Shown: piece by piece, positions 1-7,599 of the stretch
Layout: every line of letters begins with the position of its first letter
Position numbering within the stretch: position 1 is the stretch's first letter
Assembly (NCBI RefSeq): GCF_001427665.1
Contig: NZ_LMHC01000024.1
Span: 1 to 64,000, forward strand
Direction of reading: 5' to 3'
DNA: 64,000 bases
Source of the DNA: Caulobacter sp. Root655
GTDB lineage: Bacteria > Pseudomonadota > Alphaproteobacteria > Caulobacterales > Caulobacteraceae
Made by a program: the position numbers and the translations under genes
The notes under the pieces: model-generated
The model's database searches: none
Told to the model about the DNA's origin: nothing
Seen by the model: the letters and a program-made list of their open reading frames with translations, nothing else

Positions 1-96
1 GCGCTCCAGATACAGCGCCGTCATGTCCGCGTTGTCCGGATTGTCGAACCAGGCGCGCGAACGAAGGGCGCGGGGCGGAACGGCGGCAGAGCTCAT
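1..96 (-). CDS. IlvD/Edd-family sugar-acid dehydratase, N-terminal fragment
   Basis: Reading leftward from the ATG at 94-96, the frame stays open to the window edge and gives 32 residues that include RSRAWFDNPDNADMTALYLE. This matches the conserved start of IlvD/Edd-family dehydratases acting on aldonic acids such as xylonate and L-arabinonate; these enzymes bind an Fe-S cluster and Mg and remove water to give 2-keto-3-deoxy acids. The rest of the gene, including the cysteine ligands, lies outside the window. It is 75 bases downstream of the alpha-galactosidase stop on the same strand, so it may be the third gene of that operon and would channel released pentose into oxidative breakdown. Exact substrate cannot be told from this fragment. 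Confidence 0.75.
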   Translation of the reverse strand, partial: MSSAAVPPRALRSRAWFDNPDNADMTALYLER

Positions 97-170
97 GACG
101 TCAATCGTCCCATTTCGTACAGGTCTTCAATCGCACTTCGGTTTCCTCGCGGCTGGATCGCCGCCTCGCG

Positions 171-2084
171 CTAACGATGCAGCGCCGCGTCGCCCCAGGT
201 GACGGGATCAGGATGTCGCGAGGCGCCGGGCGTTCGCGCGACCAGTTCCAGCAGCTTGACCCCTGAAACCTCGACGCCGAGATTCTGCGGCGGCTGGCCG
301 AATCTCAGCGGCCGCGACTTCGCCAGAAGCTTGCCGTCGCCATAGACCAGAAAGGTCACGGGCCCAGAGCGATCCTGGGCGGAATCGTCCACGCCGACGC
401 TGGCGGTGAAGCGACGGAAGCCGGCGTTGCGCACTTCCAGGCGCGAATTGGCCAGGACGCCAAGGCCGGTCTCGAACCGCCGCCCGGCGATCGCCAGTTC
501 CTGGTCGTAGGGGGTGCGGTCGGCCTGGGCCCCGCCCCAACCGCCGTAACGAGGCGGCTCGCCAAAGCCGCGCGTGCCGCGCCAGGGCAGGATGGCGCGG
601 TGGACCAGCGGGTCGGCCTGCGGGGTCACGACCCCGTCGATCGCGGGGTTCACCGCCCCGGGCTGTTCAGAGAGAAAGACGCCGTCGGTGAGCTTGCGCG
701 CGCCCCTGGCTCGGAACACCAGAGTCTGGCGCGGCGCCAACTGGAACTTCTGGTCGGCGCGGAAGCGGCTCGCCGCGCCGGTCCAGAGATCCGTGAGCTC
801 GATGTCGGCCGTGGCCAGGAACTTCAGGTGATCCGCGGTGAGTACGGCCTCGGCCGGCGCGGCCGTGCGGTTGAGGATCGCCACGGCCTTGTCGCCGCCG
901 GCGAGCGTCTTGACGAAGATGGAGAGGTCGCCGGAATCGAAGGCCAGCACGGCCTGGTTGCCCGCCGGATCCTGGTTCAGCGCGATGATGTCCCGAGCGC
1001 CCAGCACGTCCAGCAGCGACGGCGCGGCCGTCCTCAGGTCGTAGCCGATGATAAGCGGCGCATTGACCATCGCCCAGAGCGCGAAATGCGATCGAGCCTC
1101 GACCAGGTGCGCTTCGTCAAAGTCGCCCTTGCCGACGTACAGCATGTCCGGATCGTTCCACGAGCCGGGATGCGCGTAGAGGGCCCGCCGGGAGACGCTG
1201 TCGAGATTGTGCAGCATCCGGCTCCAGGTCGGCGAAATGTCCTCGCTGGTGCGCGACATGGCGCCGACGTCCTTGCCCCAGGCGCGCACGTCGGCCGCGC
1301 CCCACAGGCAGATCGAATAGACGAAGTCGCCGTCGGGGTTGCTGCGATCCAAGGCCGCGCCCACCGCCTGGTAGAGAGACCGAACCGCCGGAATGTCCGT
1401 GCGCCCGAGGGAGTCGACGTCGACCAGTGGCCCCAGCGCGCGATATTGTCCCGCCTTGACCCGAGCGTCGGTGGGCGGCAAGCCCCGCACCCCACACCCG
1501 TCGACCTTGATCAGATCGAAGCCCCACTCTTGAAAATAGAGGGCGATGTCCTGGTCGACGTGGCCATAGAGGCCGACTTCCCGTTCGCGCACGTCGCCTT
1601 CGGGCTGGTTGGGAAGGGTCGAGGTGAAGACCTGGCCGCAGCTGTTGCGGCCGATGTCGGAATAGATACCGGCCTTCAGGCCCATGGCGTGGAGCCGGTC
1701 GGTCAGGGGCCGAAAACTGGTCCCGCCGTCCGGCGTCGCGGCCGACGGGAAGCGGGCCGTGCGGATCAGCATGCGGCCGTCGCTGGCGCGGCGCTTGAGC
1801 CACCAGCCGTCGTCGATGTTCACATAGCGATAGCCTTTGGCCGCCAGGCCGGCATCGACCAGGATCTGGGCCGAGGCCATGACCTTTTCTTCATCGATGT
1901 CGCTGGTGAAGGCGTTCCAGCTGTTCCATCCCATCGGCGGCGTGCGCGCCGCGGCGCGCTCGTAGGCGGTCCAGCGGCCAGCCGCCGCGAGCGGATCGGC
2001 GTTCGCGGCGGTGGCGAAGCCGGCGAGCACGACGGCGAGGACCGCGGCGACGGAGCGAGCGAAGATCATGGGCGTCCTGGGCAA
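171..2084 (-). CDS. GH27 alpha-galactosidase, secreted, with C-terminal NPCBM-like domain
   Basis: A 637-residue exported glycoside hydrolase. Residues 1-29 form a signal peptide ending AANA. The GH27 barrel starts with TPPMGWNSWNAF near residue 48. The nucleophile Asp195 lies in LIKVDGCG and the acid/base Asp282 in SRTSEDISPTW, both typical of the family. After a beta-sandwich, residues from about 490 resemble a carbohydrate-binding NPCBM domain, which makes the protein longer than the usual 400-residue core. It should release terminal alpha-galactose (or beta-L-arabinopyranose, which some GH27 members prefer) from hemicellulose side chains in the periplasm or outside the cell. It starts 17 bases after the esterase stop, so the two are cotranscribed from the operator-bearing promoter near 3250. 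Confidence 0.93.
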   Translation of the reverse strand: MPRTPMIFARSVAAVLAVVLAGFATAANADPLAAAGRWTAYERAAARTPPMGWNSWNAFTSDIDEEKVMASAQILVDAGLAAKGYRYVNIDDGWWLKRRASDGRMLIRTARFPSAATPDGGTSFRPLTDRLHAMGLKAGIYSDIGRNSCGQVFTSTLPNQPEGDVREREVGLYGHVDQDIALYFQEWGFDLIKVDGCGVRGLPPTDARVKAGQYRALGPLVDVDSLGRTDIPAVRSLYQAVGAALDRSNPDGDFVYSICLWGAADVRAWGKDVGAMSRTSEDISPTWSRMLHNLDSVSRRALYAHPGSWNDPDMLYVGKGDFDEAHLVEARSHFALWAMVNAPLIIGYDLRTAAPSLLDVLGARDIIALNQDPAGNQAVLAFDSGDLSIFVKTLAGGDKAVAILNRTAAPAEAVLTADHLKFLATADIELTDLWTGAASRFRADQKFQLAPRQTLVFRARGARKLTDGVFLSEQPGAVNPAIDGVVTPQADPLVHRAILPWRGTRGFGEPPRYGGWGGAQADRTPYDQELAIAGRRFETGLGVLANSRLEVRNAGFRRFTASVGVDDSAQDRSGPVTFLVYGDGKLLAKSRPLRFGQPPQNLGVEVSGVKLLELVARTPGASRHPDPVTWGDAALHR

Positions 2085-2101
2085 AGGCTTGGTCCGTCGG
2101 T

Positions 2102-3208
2102 CTAGCGCGCCGTGAAGGCCAGGTTGGCGCCGAAGAACGGCAGTACGTAATCCTGGATCCGCCGCGCCACGTCGCTGGTGTGGTCGCCGGGATAGATCTC
2201 GAAGCTGTTGGCGACGCCGTAGCGGTCCATGGATTCGTGCAACTTGGCCGCGTCGGTCTTCAGGCTATCGCGGTCGCCGACGTCGATGGCGATCGCCTTG
2301 TAGCGGCGCAACGCCCCGACATACTGGTCGACGAAGGCCAAGGGCGCATTGGCCGCCCACTTGGCCAGCACGTCGGGCTGGACCTGGCCGTTCTCCACCG
2401 GAAGGTCCAGATAGAGCGGCGGCTTCTTGGGGTTTGGCGACCAGGCCGCCGCCGTCGCCATCTGGGCCCGAAGGCCCCAAGGCAGCTTCTGCGCGTCCTC
2501 GAGCGTCTTGACCTGGGCCAGGGCCGTCGCGGCCTCGGCGTTGAACTGGCCAGGGTCGCGCGGCGAAAGACAGCACGGGCTCATCATGTAGAGCGCGCCG
2601 AACACGTCGGCATGGCGCATGCCGATGCGGCTGGCGCCATAGCCGCCCATCGAATGGCCCACCAGGCCCCGGCTCTCACGTCTGGGCAGGGTGCGGTAGT
2701 GGCCATCGATGTAGCCGACCAGGTCCTTGGCGATGAAGGTCTCGAAATCGCCCGTCGTCTGCGAGCTGGAATACATCGATCCGTTGTGGACCGTCTTGCT
2801 GTCGGGCAGCACGACGATCATCTCGGCCGCGCCGCGCGCGAAGGCGCCTTCGATGGTCTGGGGAACGTGGATTTCGCCAATCCACTGCTCCGCCCCGATC
2901 GAATAGCCGTGAAGGGCGTAGACGACCGGATAGCGCCGGTCAGGATGGCTCTTGTAGCCCGGCGGCAAGACCACGATCACGTCGCGATCGGCGCTCTCGC
3001 CTTCCAGATTGCCTTCGATGGCGAGGGAATGGACCTTGATCCTTTCGACCGTCGCGGGTTTGGCGCCGGCCACTGGAGGCGGCGCGTTCGTCGTCACCTG
3101 GGCGCCCGCCATGGTCGGTAGAGTCAGTCCGAGCGCCATGATCGCCGCGAGGCGAACACAGGACCGAAGACCGCGGACGCCGCCGCCCCGCGTGTCACAG
3201 GCGATCAT
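2102..3208 (-). CDS. Secreted esterase, esterase-D/feruloyl-esterase-like alpha/beta hydrolase
   Basis: A 368-residue alpha/beta hydrolase of the putative esterase family (PF00756). The nucleophile Ser186 sits in GLVGHSMGGYG, the oxyanion region is YALHGYSIG near residue 97, and the likely catalytic His is in the C-terminal PGDHTSD. A long N-terminal stretch ends in a signal peptide cleaved around TMAGAQ (residue 37). The first ATG is supported by a GGGGAGG ribosome-binding site five bases upstream. Relatives remove acetyl or feruloyl groups from xylan or act as S-formylglutathione hydrolases; the export signal and the neighbouring glycosidases favour hemicellulose deacylation. It is the first gene of the leftward operon with the alpha-galactosidase. 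Confidence 0.85.
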   Translation of the reverse strand: MIACDTRGGGVRGLRSCVRLAAIMALGLTLPTMAGAQVTTNAPPPVAGAKPATVERIKVHSLAIEGNLEGESADRDVIVVLPPGYKSHPDRRYPVVYALHGYSIGAEQWIGEIHVPQTIEGAFARGAAEMIVVLPDSKTVHNGSMYSSSQTTGDFETFIAKDLVGYIDGHYRTLPRRESRGLVGHSMGGYGASRIGMRHADVFGALYMMSPCCLSPRDPGQFNAEAATALAQVKTLEDAQKLPWGLRAQMATAAAWSPNPKKPPLYLDLPVENGQVQPDVLAKWAANAPLAFVDQYVGALRRYKAIAIDVGDRDSLKTDAAKLHESMDRYGVANSFEIYPGDHTSDVARRIQDYVLPFFGANLAFTAR

Positions 3209-3231
3209 TCAATCCTCCCCCGTCGCACATC

Positions 3232-3294
3232 TTGACATTGCATGGCGCGACTTGTTAGCGCTACCATTTGTCGGGCTAAATATAGTCATGTCAA
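3232..3294. promoter_or_regulatory. Divergent promoter region between esterase and arabinofuranosidase
   Basis: A TTGACA hexamer occurs on each strand, at 3232-3237 (rightward) and 3294-3289 (leftward), flanking the operator at 3253-3266. Leftward, a 17-base spacer leads to ACAAAT at 3271-3266, a fair -10, with the operator just downstream. Rightward, 17 bases lead to TTAGCG inside the operator, a poor -10. Only hexamer matching supports this. A repressor bound between them would block both operons. Confidence 0.5.
3253..3266. promoter_or_regulatory. LacI-family operator, site 1
   Basis: TGTTAGCGCTACCA, an imperfect palindrome with the central CG typical of LacI-family operators. It shares the core TARCGYTACC with sites at 7419, 20269 and 20444, and from memory resembles the operator of xylose-inducible genes in Caulobacter. 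It lies between the divergent esterase/alpha-galactosidase and arabinofuranosidase units. The obvious local candidate regulator is the LacI protein encoded at 16317-17363. Confidence 0.7.
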
Positions 3295-3470
3295 GGGACG
3301 CCGAAGGGCCTGAGCTGCCTTTCGTGGACCAACTTCGTCAGAACGAACGCCGCCAGCGCCGCCACCAACCCAATGCTCCATCGAATTCGCGCGGACGACG
3401 GGCAAAAGCACCACCGCCTGATTGCAAAGGGGCGGAAGGATAAAATGACTGAGTAATTAGGGAGAACGTC

Positions 3471-5543
3471 ATGCGCTATGGATGGATGCTGGCCACCTGC
3501 CTGGGCTGGGCGATGGCCGTGCCGACAGGGGTCGACGCCGAACCGGTCAAGGTGACGATCGACGGCGCGCGCCGCGCCGCCCCGGTCACCAAGTACGAAT
3601 ACGGCATGTTCATCGAACCCATCGGCGGCCTGGTGGCGCGCACGCTGTGGGCGGAAATGCTGGACGACCGCAAGTTCTACTATCCGGTCGTGCCGGCGGC
3701 CCTCGACGCGCCGCCGCCCCTGAACGCCGAGGGACGCCCCGGCGTCAGCTATCGCAAGTGGCGGCCCATCGGCGGCGACGACGCCGTGATCATGGATTCC
3801 AAGGCGGCCTATGTCGGCGTCCAGAGCCCTCGCGTCGCCCTCGACGGGACGATCCGCAAGGGCTTTTCGCAATCGGGCATCGGGCTGGCCAAGGGCAAGC
3901 GCTACGACGGTTATGTATTGCTGTCGGGCGACGCGTCGGCCCAGGTCGAGGTCGCGCTGGTCTGGGGCCCCGGCACGGACGACCGACAGACCATCGCCCT
4001 TCCCTCTCCCGGCGCCGATTGGAAGCGCGCCGCGTTCAGCTTCACCCCGGCCGCCGACGCCGCCGATGCGCGCCTGGAGATCACCGGCCTGGGTTCGGGC
4101 TCGTTCCGCGTCGGCGCGGTGTCCTTGATGCCTTCCGACAATGTTCGCGGCTGGCGCGCCGACAGTACGGCGATCGCCCGTTCGCTCAATTCGGGCATGT
4201 GGCGCCTGCCCGGCGGCAACTTCCTGTCGAACTGGGACTGGCACGGCGCGCTCGGCCCGCGGGACAAGCGCGCCCCGATGTTCGACCACGCCTGGAGCGC
4301 GATGCAGCCCAACGACATCGGCATGGACGAATGGATGGACCTGACCAAGATCCTCGGCGTCGAGCCCTACGTCACCGTCGACGCCGGACTTGGAGACGCC
4401 AATTCGGCGGCCGAAGAGGTCGAATATCTCAACGGGCCGGCGACCAGCGTCTGGGGCGCGCGCCGGGCCGCCAACGGCCACCCCGAGCCGTATGGAGTCA
4501 AGTTCTGGAACATCGGCAACGAGCCCTATGGCTGGTGGCAGATCGGCAAGACCTCGCTCGACTATTTCATGATCAAGCACAACGCCTTCGCCGCCGCGAT
4601 GCGCGCGGTCGACCCGACGATCACCCTGATCGGATCCGGCGCCATGCCCGACCAGCTGCATCCGCGCGAGGCCCAGGAGAACGCTTCGCTCGAGAGCATC
4701 GCGCCGAAATTCGGAACCGAACAGGACTGGACGGGCGGCCTCCTGGCCAAGGCCTGGGGCAATTTCGACGGCATTTCCGAGCATTGGTACGACCGGCCCG
4801 AGAAGCGTCCCAACGCCCCGGCCGACGCCGAGTTGATGGAATATGCGCGCTCGCCCTCCAACCAGGTGCGGATGAAGGCCGAGGAATGGAAGATCTACGA
4901 GCAGCGCTTCCCGGCCATGAAGGACAAGAAGGTCTTCCTGTCGATCGACGAGTACGCCTATTTCGGCGAGGTCAATCTGAAGTCGGCCCTGGCCTACGCT
5001 CTGGTCCTGCAGGAGATGTTGCGCCACACCGACTTCCTGACCATGGGGGCGTTCACGACCGGCGCCTCGACCATGGACATCACCTCGACCGACGCGACGC
5101 TCAATTCGACCGGGGCGGTATTCAAGTTCTATGGCGAGCACTTCGGCGCCGGCGTCGTCCCGATCGCCATCTCGGGAAACGCGCCGCAGCCCGAGCCAAA
5201 ATATCCGGTCGGCTATGATCACCCCAAGGTGCTGGCCGGCAGCCCCACCTATCCGCTCGACGTGATCGCGGGTCTGAGCCCCGACGGCAAGACTTTGCGG
5301 ATCGGCGTCGTCAACGCCACCTTCACCGAGCAGTCCCTGAACCTCGACCTGAAGTCGCTGGCGGTTCGCGGCGCGGGTCGGCGCTGGATTCTGACCGGCG
5401 CGTCGCTGGAGGCGGCCAACAAGGTCGGTACGCCCGCCGGCGTGACGGTCACCAGCTCGGCTTATCGCCCTGGGTCTCGCCTAGTGGTTGGGCCGATCTC
5501 GGCGACCGTGTTCGAGTTTCCCGTCGCGGCCGGCGATCGATAG
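3471..5543 (+). CDS. GH51 alpha-L-arabinofuranosidase, secreted
   Basis: A 690-residue exported GH51 enzyme that removes arabinofuranosyl side chains from arabinoxylan or arabinan. Residues 1-23 form a signal peptide. A carbohydrate-binding-like beta-sandwich occupies roughly residues 110-220, then the catalytic barrel. The acid/base Glu351 is in KFWNIGNEPYGWW and the nucleophile Glu494 in VFLSIDEYAYFGE. The length fits bacterial GH51 enzymes with an N-terminal binding domain. The ATG has the ribosome-binding site AGGGAGAACGTC. It is divergent from the esterase operon and shares its operator at 3253. It ends 34 bases before the convergent cupin gene. Confidence 0.93.
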   Translation: MRYGWMLATCLGWAMAVPTGVDAEPVKVTIDGARRAAPVTKYEYGMFIEPIGGLVARTLWAEMLDDRKFYYPVVPAALDAPPPLNAEGRPGVSYRKWRPIGGDDAVIMDSKAAYVGVQSPRVALDGTIRKGFSQSGIGLAKGKRYDGYVLLSGDASAQVEVALVWGPGTDDRQTIALPSPGADWKRAAFSFTPAADAADARLEITGLGSGSFRVGAVSLMPSDNVRGWRADSTAIARSLNSGMWRLPGGNFLSNWDWHGALGPRDKRAPMFDHAWSAMQPNDIGMDEWMDLTKILGVEPYVTVDAGLGDANSAAEEVEYLNGPATSVWGARRAANGHPEPYGVKFWNIGNEPYGWWQIGKTSLDYFMIKHNAFAAAMRAVDPTITLIGSGAMPDQLHPREAQENASLESIAPKFGTEQDWTGGLLAKAWGNFDGISEHWYDRPEKRPNAPADAELMEYARSPSNQVRMKAEEWKIYEQRFPAMKDKKVFLSIDEYAYFGEVNLKSALAYALVLQEMLRHTDFLTMGAFTTGASTMDITSTDATLNSTGAVFKFYGEHFGAGVVPIAISGNAPQPEPKYPVGYDHPKVLAGSPTYPLDVIAGLSPDGKTLRIGVVNATFTEQSLNLDLKSLAVRGAGRRWILTGASLEAANKVGTPAGVTVTSSAYRPGSRLVVGPISATVFEFPVAAGDR

Positions 5544-5577
5544 GGATGCGGGGCGTCGACCTCGGCGATCGGCGCCC

Positions 5578-6606
5578 TCAACCGCCTCGTAGCATCCGCA
5601 TCACGCCAGCGCGGATCTTTCCGTAGGCGCCGTCCGCCAGCGGCCCGAGGATGCCGTGACGCGACGGCGGCAGGTGGCTCAGAGGATGCCCATCCGGGCG
5701 AAAAACGTAATGATCGAAGAACGCGCGCCAGGCCTGGCGCTCGGCCGGCGGACGCTCGGCGATGGCGATCATGGCCAGCATCATCGTGGCGAACGGCGCG
5801 TCGGGTCCGGCTGAAAACCCATCCCACCAGTAGTTGACGAGCAGGTTCCTGGGCTCGAGCGCCTCGACCTGATGCCACCACAGCTTGGGCAGGTAGAGCG
5901 CGTCGCCAGGCGCGAGCTCGACCACGGCGGCCCGATCCCGCGCCTGCTCGAAGCGCGGATAGCGTGGATCGCCCGGCTCGGCGCCGACCGCTAGCCCCAC
6001 GGGTTGGCCCGCCAGGGTGTGGTCGATGGGTCCGACATAGAGATCCCCGACGGCGTCCGGCGGATAAAGCGTGAAGCGCCGCCGGCCGGCGACCACGCAA
6101 GCCAGGTTGTCGTAGGTGTCGTAGTGGCAGGCCACCCGGCTGGCGTTGCCGAGCCAGACGCGCGGCCGTGCGGTTCGCGGCAGGAAGGCGACCCGGTGTT
6201 CGAGGTCGAAGCCGGGCAGATAGTCCTCGGTCGGGAGCGAGCCCATGTAGACAGTGGCGCGGCTCGTGTCGGCGGCGGCCTGGCCGATGCGCTCCAAGGC
6301 CTGGCGCAGGGTCAGCGACTCGCGATCGAAGTTGAAGCCGTCAGGACCTTCGCCATAGTGGTACCGCCCGGCGATGGCGGGCGCGCCGATGAAGGCCTGG
6401 CCGGTCAATCCGGCGTCGAGGACCAGGAGATAGTCGGCCAGATCCTGCCAGGATCGGGCGGCCGCCCGTGTCGAGGGCCAGTCGCGGCACAGACCTCTCA
6501 GCACCACGGGCCCGCAGGACTGGGCCACGTCGCGCGCGAAGCCCGCCGCGTCCCATTCCGGCGCGGGATCGAGCTCGACAACCTCGACCGGTCGCCCCGA
6601 GGTCAT
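5578..6606 (-). CDS. Cupin-8/JmjC-like protein of the TonB-receptor accessory set
   Basis: A 342-residue protein with a cupin-like JmjC fold (cupin_8). Candidate Fe(II) ligands are His161 and Asp163 in CHYDTYDN and His245 in LWWHQVEAL, as in 2-oxoglutarate-dependent oxygenases such as peptide hydroxylases. No signal peptide is seen, so it is probably cytoplasmic. Its ATG overlaps the end of the SapC gene by four bases, so the two are translationally coupled. In Caulobacter and Xanthomonas relatives, cupin_8, SapC and tryptophan-halogenase genes repeatedly accompany carbohydrate TonB-dependent receptors. The substrate is unknown. Confidence 0.8.
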   Translation of the reverse strand: MTSGRPVEVVELDPAPEWDAAGFARDVAQSCGPVVLRGLCRDWPSTRAAARSWQDLADYLLVLDAGLTGQAFIGAPAIAGRYHYGEGPDGFNFDRESLTLRQALERIGQAAADTSRATVYMGSLPTEDYLPGFDLEHRVAFLPRTARPRVWLGNASRVACHYDTYDNLACVVAGRRRFTLYPPDAVGDLYVGPIDHTLAGQPVGLAVGAEPGDPRYPRFEQARDRAAVVELAPGDALYLPKLWWHQVEALEPRNLLVNYWWDGFSAGPDAPFATMMLAMIAIAERPPAERQAWRAFFDHYVFRPDGHPLSHLPPSRHGILGPLADGAYGKIRAGVMRMLRGG

Positions 6607-7289
6607 GCCGCCAGCCGCTCGTTTCTCAGGTGGGCCAGGACCGAGACCTGCTTGAGCGATCCGGCCATGGCGAAGATCAGTTGCAGGTAGCCGCGGCGAA
6701 AAAGATCGAGCACGGCCGCGTCTTCCAGTTCGGCCAGCGTGTCGAGGCTGACGGTGTAGAGACCGCCAAGACTGAGGGACCGCCCATCGTCGAACGACAG
6801 ATCGACATCGATCGGCTCAACCAGGCGACGGGCGACGATCGCCTGGATGAAGGCGTCGGTCTCCGGGACGCCGACGCTGAGCTGACCCAGCACATGCTGG
6901 ATTCGCCGCAACGCCTGGCTCGGCTGCCCGTCCGCCTCGAAGAGCGCGGTTCCGCGCTCGGTGGCGAAACGGGGATGGCCGGGATCGATCGCGATCGCGC
7001 CCCCGGACGGGAGGAAAAACCCCTGACGTTCAAGATCCAACGGCAGGAACGCGCATCGACCGGGCGCGTCGCGCAGCAGCAGATTCTCGCCCGGCTCGAA
7101 GCCGAACATCGCCCCGGCGTAGAATTGCCCCGTCTCCGGATTCTTGGTCAAGAAGATCGGGCAAGTCGCCGCGGCGGCCGCGAATTCGGCGGCCACGATC
7201 TGGACGAAATACGGTTCTTCGGTCGGAAGATCCGCCTGGCGCAAGCCGGCGTGATGCTGAGCGTTCAGCAATTCCAAGTCCATCGCCAT
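6603..7289 (-). CDS. SapC family protein
   Basis: A 228-residue SapC-like protein (PF07277). The family signature is visible as PIFLTKNPETGQFYAGAMFG followed by GENLLL, then PLDLERQGFF. The family was named for an S-layer-linked gene in Campylobacter, but its biochemical role is unknown. The reading frame is open up to 7331; the start at 7289 is chosen because AAGGAGGAAGAACC lies directly upstream of that ATG. It is the first gene of a leftward pair with the cupin gene and diverges from the large TonB-dependent receptor, with a LacI-type operator at 7419 in between. Confidence 0.85.
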   Translation of the reverse strand: MAMDLELLNAQHHAGLRQADLPTEEPYFVQIVAAEFAAAAATCPIFLTKNPETGQFYAGAMFGFEPGENLLLRDAPGRCAFLPLDLERQGFFLPSGGAIAIDPGHPRFATERGTALFEADGQPSQALRRIQHVLGQLSVGVPETDAFIQAIVARRLVEPIDVDLSFDDGRSLSLGGLYTVSLDTLAELEDAAVLDLFRRGYLQLIFAMAGSLKQVSVLAHLRNERLAA

Positions 7290-7404
7290 GGTTCTTCCTC
7301 CTTGCGGGCCGCTTGTCGGCTTGGCCTGCATGCGTCTTCGAACGATCGATAGCGGCGATCAGAACGCACGTCCAACCCAGTAGCGATTACACCGACAAAT
7401 ACTC

Positions 7405-7433
7405 TTGATACCGGTACCTGTTAGCGCTACCTT
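7405..7433 (+). promoter_or_regulatory. Putative rightward promoter with LacI-family operator, site 2
   Basis: The operator TGTTAGCGCTACCT (7419-7432) is identical over 13 bases to site 1. A possible -35 TTGATA at 7405-7410 and a weak -10 TACCTT at 7428-7433 with a 17-base spacer would place the operator over the -10. A second dyad, GATACCGGTACC (7407-7418), abuts it on the left and also has a central CG. The region separates the SapC and TonB-receptor genes, so both could be controlled. Confidence 0.6.
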
Positions 7434-7472
7434 CCTAGTAACAAGAATATAAAATTACGCAGGGAGGTTGTG

Positions 7473-7502
7473 ATGCGATCGGACCGCAAGGACGACGGCT
7501 GA
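7473..7502 (+). CDS. Possible nine-codon leader peptide
   Basis: ATG at 7473 is preceded by a near-perfect ribosome-binding site (AGGGAGG at 7461-7467) and encodes MRSDRKDDG before TGA at 7500. It lies in the ~165-base leader between the operator and the TonB-receptor start at 7600. The charged sequence has no run of one amino acid that would suggest classical attenuation. It may be an upstream open reading frame affecting translation or mRNA stability, or chance. Confidence 0.3.
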   Translation: MRSDRKDDG

Positions 7503-7599
7503 ATCCCCTTTACTCGTGAATACAATAAGTTACGGCCGAAACATGCGTTCGGCCGAGCGAGTACGCACGCGTTCATTCCATTGAACCGGGAGGGGAAAA

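Noticed and set aside
600-2105. 501-codon plus-strand frame
   Set aside because: Antisense of the GH27 gene, whose catalytic motifs are intact on the minus strand.
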